Shown here piece by piece: positions 45,860 to 57,331 of a DNA stretch of 64,000 nt (positions within the stretch are counted from its first letter, which is position 1; the number at the start of each line of letters is the position of its first letter). The DNA lies in NCBI GenBank assembly GCA_951802195.1, contig OX637620.1, positions 1,426,001 to 1,490,000 of the forward strand, given 5' to 3'. Position numbers and translations under genes: made by a program. This DNA comes from Tausonia pullulans (Eukaryota > Basidiomycota > Tremellomycetes > Cystofilobasidiales > Mrakiaceae). Under the pieces are notes generated by a model. It was not told the DNA's origin and made no database searches. It saw only the letters and a program-made list of their open reading frames with translations.

Positions 45860-46773
45860 GTTCGCCACCGACACCCATCGTCGCGACCTTGTCTTAGTGT
45901 GTGTTCGTGTGGAAAGGAATCGGAGAATGTTATGGCTTGACTCGACCATCTCAACCATCTCAAGAGGGAAGAAAGAGAAGGGGACTGCTGCAGACGTGCG
46001 TGCATGGCGAGTCCTCAGCGTCCGCAAATGGCTTGAGGGACCCTAGTCCATTCCCCCACGGGCGAGCTGGATAGAGACAAGAGGGAGAGCCGGGTGACAA
46101 GCCAGGCCGTCGACCCGAGGGGGCAAGCTGCTGCTTGCTGGCCAGGGGCCTCATCCCCGCAGGCACCGCAGGCCGCGCGCGAGACCACAGAGTGGGAGGA
46201 CTGTCGGCGCTTCAGCTGCTCGCTCGCCCTTGCCCCGCTGCCCATCGACCTCCACTTGCTCTGCAGTGCTGCCACCCCCGTCTGGATCATCTGCCCCCTT
46301 ACCAGTAAACCAGTAACAGGGTCGTTCGATACGCCTCGACGCCAAGGTGGGCTCCCAACCCCCAGCGAGAGATGAGGGCGGAGAGCAAGGAGGGAAGCCA
46401 GCCGCCTTCTCTCCTTGCCCTCTCGGTCCCCGGCCGGCGTGCGTGTTCTTGCTACTGACCCGACCACCAACGTGTCCTCGCTGCTTTTCCCTTCTCCCAG
46501 AGCCCTGGGCTACACCTTGCAAGGCCCTCGACAAGTCGTCCCCTCCATCCATACCCTTAATCTCTGGACGCCATCGTGTACGTCTACGTCCTTCCCTCTC
46601 CGCTGGCAGCTCCTCCCCGCGCAAGGAGACGGCATCGTCGCCCTCGCTCGACCCCCCTATCGGGAGCTGACTTTGGTGCTGCCTTGCCTCGTCTCACTCT
46701 CCACCGGAACAGGCTTCGCTCTGCGGACCGAACAGCCCGCGTCCCCTTCTCTTGCTTCACGCCCAGCTCGCCC
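45860..46773. other. intergenic region / Pumilio gene 5' leader
   Basis: About 910 bases with no supported gene. Frames on both strands are open because of composition. One plus-strand frame runs into the Pumilio start from 46576, so a longer N terminus is conceivable but has no conserved content. Confidence 0.45.
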
Positions 46774-49700
46774 ATGTCCTCTCCCGCCTCGTCCCTCGTC
46801 CTCGGCGGCGCCTCGTCCTCGAGCGTGGCCGATGACGCCGCCGGTGCTGTCGTCTCGTCCTTGCCCGCCGTCGCCAGCAAGCGCACTGGAAAGACGCCTC
46901 CCCCTCAAGCTCCCTCAGCTCTCTTCGCCAAGCGGTGAGTAGTCTTGTCCCCGTTCGAGGGAACTGCTCGCAAGCGGTCCCGGGGGTCTCAATCTCGACG
47001 GCGCGCAACCAGGCGACTGACTTCCCTCTTTCGCTCTCCTTTCCTATCTCGCCCAGCGCACGGGAGCTGCAGAACGAGGCCGCCGGCCCGTACCGCCCTC
47101 CCGCCCTCCGCAACGGAAGTGGCCTGTCTTCCTCGCCGGCCGAGGGGGACGCCGCTGCTGCCGATGCTGGCATCGACGTTGGTTCTCCCTACGGCAGCTC
47201 GTACCGTCGGGCTCGTGCTGGGTGAGTCGTCGTGCCCTCTTTCATGCCGTCTCACGTGGACCACTTCGCCCCGCGCCATGCCTTCCCGCTCGCCTGGTCA
47301 GCGTCGCGTGGTGCATCGCTTGCTTGTCCTTCCTTCACCCCGTTCGGGGGAAGGGGCTTGTCTGTCACACGTGTGAAACTGACTGACGTCGGCCACCGCT
47401 CACTCGCTCGCCCGCTCAGCACCCTGCCCTCCAACCTGGCTGCCGCCGCTCAGCGGTACCTGCCTCCCCAAACTCCAGCCGGTGTCTCCTCGGTCGATTC
47501 CGCCCCAACGACGACCTCTCCGTCGACAACGCCCGGCGGAGGACCTGCCAACATCACACCGGCACTCCGCCAGGTCCTCACCAGCGCGGCCAACAACGGA
47601 CGCGGCAGGTCCGGCTCCCTGACGCTTCCTGCCTCGGGGCTCTCTAACGCCTTCGGTCCCAGCGTCTTCTCGTCCTCGTGGCTCGCTGGCCGGTCGTCGC
47701 TTAACCAGTCAACTCGGCCGGCCACGTACGGTGACATGAGCCCGGCCCACTCGATTGAGTCGTTTGAGAACGACGCCCAGTCGACGCTTGACTACCTCGG
47801 CCTCGCCGAGCCTCACGCCAACCCGTCCTACGTACCAGCCACCCTCAGCGACCTCCGCGCGCAGGCCCAGCAACAGATCCAGCAGTCCCGCATCCGCGCG
47901 AGCACCATTTCGAGCCCGTACCGCGGCCGGAGCGCGCTCATGGGCGCCTTCACCGCCGACTCGCTTGGTAGCGACGCCGGCAGCGAGGACCTCGATCTCC
48001 AACTCGTCTACGAGGATGCCCTCAACTACCCGATCGCCGCCGCCCAGCAACCGTACGGGGCGCCTCCGCAGATGCTCAATGGGTTCAGGAACTCGCCGCA
48101 CCTCTCGGCGAGCAACCGGCCACGCGCGACGAGCGTTGGCACTCTACTCGACTCGCCGAAGGTTCGTCTTCCGGGCTCGCCGGCCGTGCTTCCCGGTCGG
48201 GCCGGTGCTTTCGACTACGCGACGGCGCCCGTCGTGACACCTGGCCAGGACGCTGGGTTGCTCGCGGCGTCTGCGGCTGCCGCTAAGCGGCCGGGGATGT
48301 ACTCCGACCGGTCGTACTCGGACATGGATATATCCCACATCCAGAGTGGCGCCTCTGTCGTCCGCTTCCTCAACGAGGGCGCACAGTCGACGTCCAACAC
48401 CCCCCGCTCGCACACGCCCGAGCTTGGGCTCGGCATGCAGCAGCAGCAGCAGATGCTGCCCCCGCCCCAGCAGTTTCAGCAGTCGATTCCCCCACCGCCG
48501 CCCCAGCCGCCTGTTAGCGCGCAGATCCCGACGCGCTCTCTCTGGATCGGCAATCTCGATCCGGAGATGACGACGCAGGAACTGCTTCACATCTTCCACA
48601 CGTACGGAGCCATCGAGTCGCTTCGGCTCCTCCCGGACAAGGAGTGTGGCTTTGTCAATTTTGTCGAGAAAGATAACGCCATCCGCGCAATGGACGATGT
48701 CAGGAACCGCCTCGGTGGCCATATCTCATCGACGGGAGCGGGCGCCCCTGTCCGCGTCGGGTTCGGCAAGATCGACTCTGTCCCTCCTCCGCCTGAGATT
48801 TCCGGTGGCGGAGCTGGAGGGCCCAGCTTCGGGGCGGGCTCTGGCGCCGGCGGGGCTGACAGCCAGTCAAGCCCGACGCGCGCGCTCTGGGTCGGCAGCA
48901 TCCCCTCAAGCACGACGCCCGCTCGCCTCCTCACTATCTTCTCGCCCTTTGGACCGATTGAGAGCGTTCGAGTTCTCACCCATAAGAACTGCGGCTTCGT
49001 CAACTTCGAGCGCCTTGACTCGGCCACCGTCGCTCGCAAGACGCTCAATGGGCGCGATATCCTCGGGCCCGAGGTCGGCGCGATTCGCATCGGTTTCGCT
49101 CGTGTCCCGGTCAAGGCGGTTCCAGGATCGAGCCCTGATGACTCGGCGATGACGTCCAATCTCGCGATAGCGTCCAACCTCGCCAGCATGGGCGACATGT
49201 CCGTCGGCGCCTCAATCCACGCGCTCCGTCAGATCAAGGGCGCCGGCAGTGTCCCGGCCGACCAGCAGGTCCTCGGTGGTTCCATCGAGGACTACAGGAG
49301 TAACCTCGTCCTCGACCTCGTTACTGCCGGGGAGCACACCCTCGTCGGCAACAGCACTGATGGGCTCCCGAACGGAGGCACTGGCAGGATGGCTCCGGTC
49401 TCGGAAGAGCAGGTCAGTCGTGCTCGCCTCTTTTGTCGCTGAAAGATGTGTCACTGAAACGATTCGCTTGTCCCTATCAGATGCTCATGCGGATCCTCTC
49501 TGGCGGAGACGCGTCAGCCGAGGCCGATGTCCAGGCAGTTGCAGGTACGTTTCTTCTGCTCCACGGGCCCCTCTCATCGACCCTCCTCTGACCGTTGACT
49601 GGCTTTGAAAGACTTCTCCCCTCCGGCGTCGTACTACACATCCATCCCGCTCATCAACGACCGACCCGCCAACCGGCGCTTCGATGCTTCCAAGCTCCGG

Positions 49701-51907
49701 GATATCAAGAAGAGGATTGACTCTCCCGGCTGCACCACCGCCGAGATCGACGAGGTGGCGAACGATATCCTCGACGAATGTGTCGATCTTTCGAGCGATC
49801 GTGAATCCATTCCCTCCATCACGTCCTGGACTATCAATCTGATACTCTCCTCTTCCCCTCTGCTCTTTCAGACATCGGTAACACGGTCATTCAAAAGGTG
49901 TATGAGCGGTGCTCGGCGCCTCTCAAGCTCTCGCTCCTCGAGCGCATCGCGCCTCACCTTGCCATGATCGGTATCCACAAGAACGGAACCTGGGCGGCTC
50001 AGAAGGTGCGTACTCCATCTTATGTGTTCTCGGCTCATCAAGCGCTGACCCATCGACTCCTTGGCAGATTATTGACTGCTCCACAACTCCTGAGGAGATC
50101 GCCATCATTGCCCAGAACCTGCGACCATATACTCCCCCGCTCCTCCTTGACCAATTTGGAAATTGTGTGTCCGCTGGTTCACCTACCTGCATGGGAAGTC
50201 GTCTGACATCGCCGTTCTTCAGACGTCGTCTCCATTTGCATGCGCTTCGGCTCTCCCGTCAACGACTGTTTGTCTCGCTTTGTCTTCATCTCGTCAACGT
50301 CCTGTTCGCGATCATCCTAACTCGTTCCGTCTCCAGTCATCTTTGACGCGATCTGCGATCGACTCTGGGACATTGCCCAAGGACGCTTCGGCGCGCGTAG
50401 CCTTCGGACTTGCCTTGAGAGTAACCACACGACTCTCAAGCAGAAGGTGAGCGTCCTCTCTTCCCTTTCGTTCTCGCGGCTTCTTCACGCTGACGAAGTC
50501 CGACAACTCCCAAGAAACGCGTCGCGATCGCAATCATCCTCATCTCGATCCCATTGGCGACGTCCCAAAACGGCGCCCTTCTCATTACCTGGCTCGTTGA
50601 CACTTCGGCCCTCCCGGGACGCTTCCGTCTGCTTGCCCCTCGGTTCGCGCCGCACCTTGCCCATCTTTGCACGCACAAGCTTGCGAGCGTTGCTGTTCTT
50701 AGGCTTATCAACCAACGGACGGATCTCGAGGGTGCGTTTTTGAGTTGCCCTTCCGCTGTCAGAAATATCACGTTAACCTCTCTGATCTCTCGTTCACATG
50801 ATGCAGCCTCTCAACTCATTCTCACCAAGCTCTTCTCGTCGCCGAACGATCAGGTTCTAATCGATGTCCTCGGAGACCGTGAGTTGGAGCGCCAGAGACT
50901 AAGGATTGCCGCACCTTGACAAACTTGTTCTTCCGTCCACGACAACCCATCCCACAGAAATTCACGGCGTGAACGTCATCCAAAAAATCATCACCTCGAC
51001 CGCGCTCGACGCGGCTCAGAAGGCTCCTCTCATCGAAGCCACCAAGCGAGTCCTCCTCACCCTCCAGGTCTCGGCGTCGCAGTCCTACCGCCGGTTGCTC
51101 GAGGTGGGCCACTTGATCGTTCGACAAAAATGGCACCGGACTGACATCGATCGACCTCAATGTCTAGGACGTTGGGCTTCCCCATGTCTCTCCTCCCCCC
51201 TCTCAGCAGTCTAACTACTCGGGGGCGATCCACTACTCGACCCGTCAGCAGCCTGGCACTCGTTACGCGCCTCCGCCCACGGGTGCCTACTCACCGTACG
51301 GACTCACCCTCCCGACAACCTATGACCCTCTCATGATGGGCATGTCGGCGCTTTCCGTCTCGGGCAACACCTGGAACCCGACAACGGGCGCCAACATGTC
51401 TGCTCCCGTCCCTCGCGGCATAGGACACGCCGGGAGCTTCGGACAGGTCATGGGCGGTGTTGGGAGCGACCTGTACAGGCAGGGCACGCCGCCGACATTT
51501 TCACCTACCAGTGACCCGTTCAACCCTTTCAGCGTGCGTCTCGACACTTTTCGTCTCCCTTGGAGAGAGATGCTGACTTCTTTGCATCGCGACTTTTCTT
51601 ACAGAGCCCACCTCGCAGCGATCGCGGCCTGCCCAGTATGGGCCGCCGTTCGTCGCGGAACAACGACAAGGGCTCGAGCGGCCGAAGCACACCGTCCAAC
51701 TCTAACGCGTACGGCTATGAAAATGGTGTCGGTAGCGGCTTCAATGGCGGTGCTCAGCAGATGGACTGGCAGCGCCGCCAGCAACAGCAACAGCACGTGA
51801 GTCTCTCGTGACATTCTATGTCTGCTGTATTGTCGGCTGACGCTTGTATTTGGCTTGTGCAGCTGCAGGAGATGCCTCAGGTGGCTGGATACGCCGGGCA
51901 GGTCTGA
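46774..51907 (+). CDS. Pumilio-family RNA-binding protein with RRMs (Jsn1/Puf2 type)
   Basis: Fifteen exons: 46774-46934, 47057-47221, 47420-49412, 49481-49544, 49612-49800, 49872-50005, 50068-50164, 50223-50267, 50337-50446, 50515-50731, 50807-50878, 50958-51103, 51168-51533, 51605-51796, 51863-51907; 1331 residues. Two RRMs lie at about residues 481-560 (RSLWIGNLDPEMTTQELLHI, CGFVNFVEK) and 596-665 (RALWVGSIPSSTTPARLL, CGFVNFERL). PUF repeats follow from about 855 to 1120 (GNTVIQKVYERCSAPLKLSL, HKNGTWAAQKIIDCSTTPEE, DQFGNYVVSICMRFGSPVND, NVIQKIITST). RRM plus PUF is the layout of yeast Jsn1/Puf1 and Puf2, which bind mRNAs of membrane and mitochondrial proteins. The N-terminal 480 residues and the tail are Ser/Gln/Pro-rich. 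The start is the first ATG before the conserved start of exon 2; no signal peptide. Confidence 0.92.
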
Positions 51908-52563
51908 GAGGTATCGCTAGAGCTTTATCGCCCTCGCCACCTTCGCTTCCCGAACAAAATTTGGTCGCCCCATATCTCAATTCTCCGCACATTTTTCGCC
52001 CATCCTCTCCATCTCTATCTGTATTATACGCCTTCATCCCACGGCTTACCACGCCCATCCATCCATCCCCTCAACGTCTTTGTGACTTTCAGTTCACGCC
52101 GTTCTTGCCTTCTTCGCTCTCGCACCTTGACGGACCGCACACCTCCCTTTTCGCTTGCCTCCACCCACACACCCCCCTTTCAGCATCCCGCGCGGTATCG
52201 CATTGGTGACCCCAGTTCCTTTCTCCAGCACACTCTCTCTCATTCTCTTCGTCTTCACTCTGTAGCTACACTGTCGAGCACATTGCCACTCCTACAACCC
52301 CCTTCCCCTCCGTATCCCCCTTCTCCTTGCTCCTACGTCGCATGGCGAAGATCTCACCCCCCCCCCCCCCCGAAAAGCCTGATCCCATGTTGAATCGCCG
52401 TCGCCCGCCAAAGGCACTACAAAAAGCGGGCCATGTCATTGTCACAGATAAGAAGAGAGAGAGAAAAGGAGAAAGAAGAGTGAGAAAGATAGAAAGCCAT
52501 GAACAAACATAGAAGTGAAAGAAGAAGAGAAACACGAAGACTTCCTGCGAAACTCCTCCTCCA
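51908..52563. other. convergent 3' intergenic region
   Basis: About 655 bases between the facing Pumilio and LisH-CRA genes, with a 15-C run at 52357-52371 and a purine-rich patch at 52445-52540. No gene seen. Confidence 0.5.
52357..52371. repeat. poly(C) run, 15 bases
   Basis: Fifteen consecutive C between two convergent genes, similar to the runs at 10987 and 31085. Confidence 0.85.
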
Positions 52564-54511
52564 TCACTGATCGACCATGTCGAGATAGCTCCGGAGAGAC
52601 CACCCGCTGCCAGCGCGGCCTTGCTCGTCTTGTCTGCGCTCGAGGTACTGTTTCGGATGCAGACGGACGTCGTCAGAGGGCCAAACCACGTCGGTGAGAA
52701 GAAAGGGGAGGTCACGACGCACATCAGAGAGCCTCGAGTGCTCTGCCTCCCGGTCATGCCACGGCGGGACAGTCTCGGCCTTGGCGCGGGCGAGGCGGTC
52801 CCAGACGAACGTGAGTTGCCGGGTGAGAGACTCAAGCGTCGGGCTCGGGGCGTGGCCTGTGTGAACTGAGTACCAGAGGAGGAGGGGGGGGATCGTCAGC
52901 GGAGAGAATGGTAGATCGGGTGAACGCAAGTGTTCCTCTTCTTACCCATCAGAGCTGAGTTGACCTGCGCCGCGAGCGCCGTCCTTCTCGCTTGTTCGAG
53001 ATAGACCCTCGTCGGTCCATTCTCTGGGGGCGAGTAGGCGAGCAAGGAGGAGATGCCGACGAGCTCCTTGCGGTACCACTCACGTGCCTCTGAGTCGGCC
53101 AAGGCACCAACGAGTGCGTAGAGCCTCGGCGCTTGAGAGAGAGCGCTCGAGGTGTTGACGGAGACGGTGGAAGTGAGGGAGTTAGTCGAGCTGGCGGGAG
53201 AAGACGTCTGCGAGACGGAGAGCGAGAGGGACGGGTTGGCAGAGGCGGCAGCGGCAGGAGGCGGGACAGCGGCAGAGTGAGGCTGGAGGGAGGGCGTCTG
53301 AGGAGGGGAGATAGGGATGGTCCGGACAGTCTCAATGAATTGCTGGATGAGGAGATTGAGATGGAGGTGACTTGGGAGGAGCGAGGTGGCCGACTCTGGC
53401 ACGCGAGCGGTCGACGTCGGATGAGGGTTCGAGCTAGGCGAGGTCGACGATGGCCGCGGCTTGAGCGTCTTCGTTCGCGAAGGCGAGGGAGGGGATGTAG
53501 AAGTGCCGTTGCCGTTCGGGGTGGCAGTCGAGGTCGAACTGTTGGATGACGAGGCGGCCGTAGGAGGGTCGTTGAAGACGTTGGGAAAGTGAAGGTTGAT
53601 GAGAGAAATGGCCGAACCGATACGGCCTTGCAGAATCTGGAGCTTGATCTCTGCCGTGGAGTGACAAAGGCGATCAAAGGCAGTCAACATCGTGTTCGCT
53701 CGCTCTCATAAGATCTCGCGCGCCAGCCATCACGCCAAAGAGTGTCCATGACTGACCTCGGCGACGTTCAATGTCGAGAAGCTGCTCCTCGTTTAGATCC
53801 CCCGGCTCGTGTGTCCAGCCCGTTGTCGACGACGCCTCCCGTCCCTTTGGCCCGGACGACGACGGCGCGGAGAGAGCACCAACAGCGGCGACGGCGGCTG
53901 GTCGCGGACCCGAGGACGGCTCGGCCATCATCACACTCGCCATCATCTGGTCCGCCCCATCGTCCTCTTCGTCCTCCTCGGAGCGAGTGTCATCGTCATC
54001 AATGGCCATCGAGACGTCTTCGCCGTTGGGGTCTGACGGGAACGACGAAGCCCCGTTCTCGGCGGGTCGCGGTGGGCGACGGCCGCGCGAGAGCGCCTGG
54101 GCGGTGGAGAGGTACGTGTGATGGGAGAGGTACTCTAGCACGACGCGCTTCTGCAGAGGTTCAGGAACAAAATGCACGTCAGTATATATGGCCTCCAGAG
54201 AGATAGCAGCTGGTCGCGAACTAAAAAAGAGGGGCGTGGCGTTCCGAAGCGAGCGAGCCACCCCGAAGGGGGGAGACCTGAAGAGAGAGTCGTTCCCCCC
54301 TTCTTCTGTCTTCCTTGGGCCCCGACGCAACGGACAGGCAAGCATCTCATGAAGGGAACGAGCGAATGACGAGACACTATTAAAAGCCAGCCGACCTGAA
54401 GGGGAGACTGACGAGATCGTGAGGTGAAGGCCCGCCGGACTCGGCCGCCGGCGACTTGGCCTTGGAGTCGGCCTCGGCCGGAGGGAGTCTTGACTTGACC
54501 TTGGAATCCAT
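52564..54511 (-). CDS. LisH-CTLH-CRA protein (RanBPM / GID complex type)
   Basis: Four exons, high to low: 54511-54413, 54150-53757, 53650-52946, 52865-52564; 499 residues. LisH begins at about residue 34 (KRVVLEYLSHHTYLSTAQAL). The CTLH segment is LNEEQLLDIERRREIKLQIL then QGRIGSAISLINLHFPNVF, across one intron. The CRA part follows (LHLNLLIQQFIETVRT; LYALVGALADSEAREWYRKE; RVYLEQARRTALAAQVNSAL). These three modules define subunits of the GID/CTLH ubiquitin ligase and RanBP9/10. No SPRY domain is encoded, and it is twice the length of Gid8 because of acidic and Ser/Thr/Pro inserts, so the orthologue is uncertain: a RanBPM-like subunit lacking SPRY, or an expanded Gid8. Confidence 0.82.
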
Positions 54512-54730
54512 CTGGCCGAGAGGTCGATGGGACTGGGAGGTGTGGAGGATGGTGCAGCGGAGGTCGGATGACGGTCAGCGCGGTGTGATGATGATGGATG
54601 TTGGGAGGGAAGGTCAAGGGCGAGAGAGGTGGAAGAGGACGCCCGGCCAGCCGCGACAGAGGGAGAGTGGAAGGAGGCAGGGACGCGTCGAGGTCGACCA
54701 TCAACCACCACCATCACCACCTTCATCAGC
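54512..54730. promoter_or_regulatory. divergent promoter, LisH-CRA gene / TAP42
   Basis: 219 bases between the two start codons, GC-rich and without a recognisable element. Confidence 0.45.
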
Positions 54731-56395
54731 ATGGAATCATCGCACGATGACGACCTTGGCTCCCTCTCGCTTGCAGAGCTCTTCTCCAGGGCTCTCGCCG
54801 CTGCGTCTGAGGCCAATGACCAGCCGACCAATGACGACGACACCCAGGTCTGTCGTCCCAGCAGGCTCGCTCTCTACCGATCGCTGCCGTATCGGCTTCA
54901 GTCAGCTCTTTGGCTGACGCAGGTAGTGTATCTACTCTCATCCCCCAGTCCAAGCTTCGCACCTCGCACGACTGTCTCGTGCTTGCCCAGCGGCTCCTTC
55001 GCGCCCGGGGCGTCTTCTCCTCCAACGAGCAGCTCGAGGACGTGACGACCCACGGCTTGGCGTTCATGTTTGTCGACTTTGTTGCCGGCGAGGTTGTCGG
55101 GCGGTTACGTACCACGGACAGGGACGACCGGCTTGCTCGGCTTGCCCAGGCCAAGGTGCGCACACAGGACCGACTGGAGGGATGGACGACCGAGCTGTCA
55201 CTGACCGAGCTTGTCGCGTTCTTCCCACCTTTGTTGCCTTCCCTCTTGCTATGGATCGCTCTTGACTTCCCAAGGACAACTTTGCCTCTTATATCCGCCT
55301 GCTGGACAACTATTCGGTCGTACCCGAGGACGCACGCGAGACGCTGGCCCGGAGCGGCGCGCGCGATCCGGCTAAGCGGCGCGAGGAGAAGATCCGACAG
55401 TACCGATGGGAGAAGGAGGTCCGGTCGGGACTGGAAGTAAGTCTGACTGATGTGCTCCCCCTTACTGCTGTCGTCCTCTGTGTGTCGCCACGGCGGACGC
55501 TGGGCATGCCCTTCTGAACCTCTCCAGCTGACTTGTGTTCACCTACCTCACTTCTCCTTGCCATGCATTCCAGGCTCTCGCCAGCAAGCGCAGCTCTTCC
55601 CTTCCTACCCCCGCCAACGACTTCACCCTCATCCTCTCCCTCATCCCGAAGGCTGCTGACCTCAACGAGCCAACGCCCGACTCGCTCCGGACCTTCACTG
55701 TTTCCCTTCTCTCCCTCCTCTACGCACAATCGCTCGCCCAGCTCGAGTCGATCGGCCAGGAGGTTGAATTGCTCAGAAGCATGCCGTCGGAGGTGGAACG
55801 GCCGAGGGATGACGTGAGGGAGAGCGAGCGCGACACGGAGGAGGTTGCTACGTGGCGTTTAGACTCGGTTAACCGTGGTGGGCCGGACGGCAAGGGCGAA
55901 CTCATGGACTCGAGGGGAAAGGTTAGCCGGGCCTTTCTCCCTCTAAGCTAGGCAGAGTCAAACCATCTGACACCTTGCGCAGCCGCTCCGCCCGTTCACT
56001 ATTCTCCCCGCCGGCGGAGAGATGGACACCCGCCAGCGACTCGCCCAACAGGTCTTCCGCGAGTCGCATCGCCTTCCGACTATGTCCATCGACGAGTATC
56101 TTCAGAACGAGTTCGACACCCCTGGACGGGTCATCACCGGCGGTGGCAAGGCCTCGGAGGATGCCCCGACGAGCACCGAGATCCTCCAGCTCGCGAGCGA
56201 GGCTGACGGTACGGCTGGCGCTGAGATTGCCGAAGAGCAAAAGCGGCAGAAGGAGGAGAATTGGGCGATATTTACGGATGAGAACGAGAAGGGAGCGGGC
56301 AACAAAATGACGAACAGGTGAGGACCGGGGGAAGTGTTTACCCTGATCGATGGTAAGCTCAGCTGACACATGCGCTTTAATGCCACAGGGGATGA
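54731..56395 (+). CDS. TAP42: TOR-pathway phosphatase regulator Tap42 / alpha4
   Basis: Six exons: 54731-54847, 54949-55155, 55275-55436, 55574-55921, 55983-56317, 56389-56395; 391 residues. Family marks include LSLAELFSRALAAASEAND, YIRLLDNYSVVPEDARETLA, AKRREEKIRQYRWEKEV (the basic PP2A-binding helix), LPTMSIDEYLQNEFDTPGRV and the EEQKRQKEENWAIFTDEN tail. Tap42 binds the catalytic subunits of PP2A-type phosphatases downstream of TORC1. Reading straight through gives a stop at 56319-56321. Splicing 56318-56388 out adds a seven-base last exon and ends the protein in GNKMTNRG, matching the conserved terminal Gly of the family (GNRQNMG-like), so I prefer the spliced end. Confidence 0.9.
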
Positions 56396-57331
56396 TGGGA
56401 GGGATGCTTTTTGTTAGGTATCTTGAGAAGCCTGGAGGACGGTATCGTGTGAGAGAGTGAGGAGATGAGGTGCGATTGACGAGGACAAATGGACGATCTT
56501 CCGGCGCGCGCTCTAGCCGAACAGATGGGATCTATCCTAGCTGTCTTCCGGCTGCATACAGCAGTCGGTCCTATGTCGTGCACCCCTACCCTTATGCCCA
56601 TGCAATTTTTCGTCTGTTTTGATCGTCCGTGCGCACCTCTCAGCAGCACAGCCCTCACTTTCGAGGCCAGTGCAGGCGCCACCTCGAACTCTCGCCCGCT
56701 TCTGGACGACCTCGAAAAAAAGGCTCGCCCACTCGTTCACACCCAACCCTCTCCCTCTCCGCGTCCGACCTGCCCTTTCTTGGGAGCCGTTTTGGTGACC
56801 TTCTAGGGTCCAGGGGCGTGGAGTTTCACTGGTGGAGCGCTGCCTTTCAGGTGGCGGCCTCGTCGAACAGGCCGGGTCAACGAGTGAATCTCCTCAGGGC
56901 GCTTGTTAATCACTCGAAAACGCGTATCTCACCGTTATTTGAGCTTCATAGGTAGCCCACATCCCTTCTCTGTCTTGTCTGTCTATTCATGCTTCTGTCA
57001 TACCTTCTGCTTGTCGTATGCGCGAGACTCCCAGGTGTTGCATCTTCAAGCCTCCCACCCACCGCCTTGCTGCAAGAACTCTTGATCGTCTCCCGCTGTA
57101 AAGCCATTCTGAGACAGACAGCAAGCAACCCATGTCCTTTTTTTATAAGGTCATTCTTGAGAGCGAGATCGAGAAGCACATTGTCAGGAACCTCCTGAAA
57201 GGGGAACGTGACGAAGTGACGCGACTGAAACGGGCGGACACCAGCCCTCATGGACGAACGCGTCGCTCTGCCACCTCCTCCAACCATCAGCTCTAGTAAC
57301 ATCCTCGACACCATTGCAAAGCGTGCTCGCC
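56396..57331. other. intergenic region / FAN1 upstream
   Basis: About 935 bases. Short T runs and no conserved frame. Several open frames overlap on both strands without domain or splice support. Confidence 0.45.

Noticed and set aside
56319-56321. Stop codon taken as the end of TAP42
   Set aside because: A normal intron with a CTGAC branch site begins here, and splicing restores the conserved C terminus.
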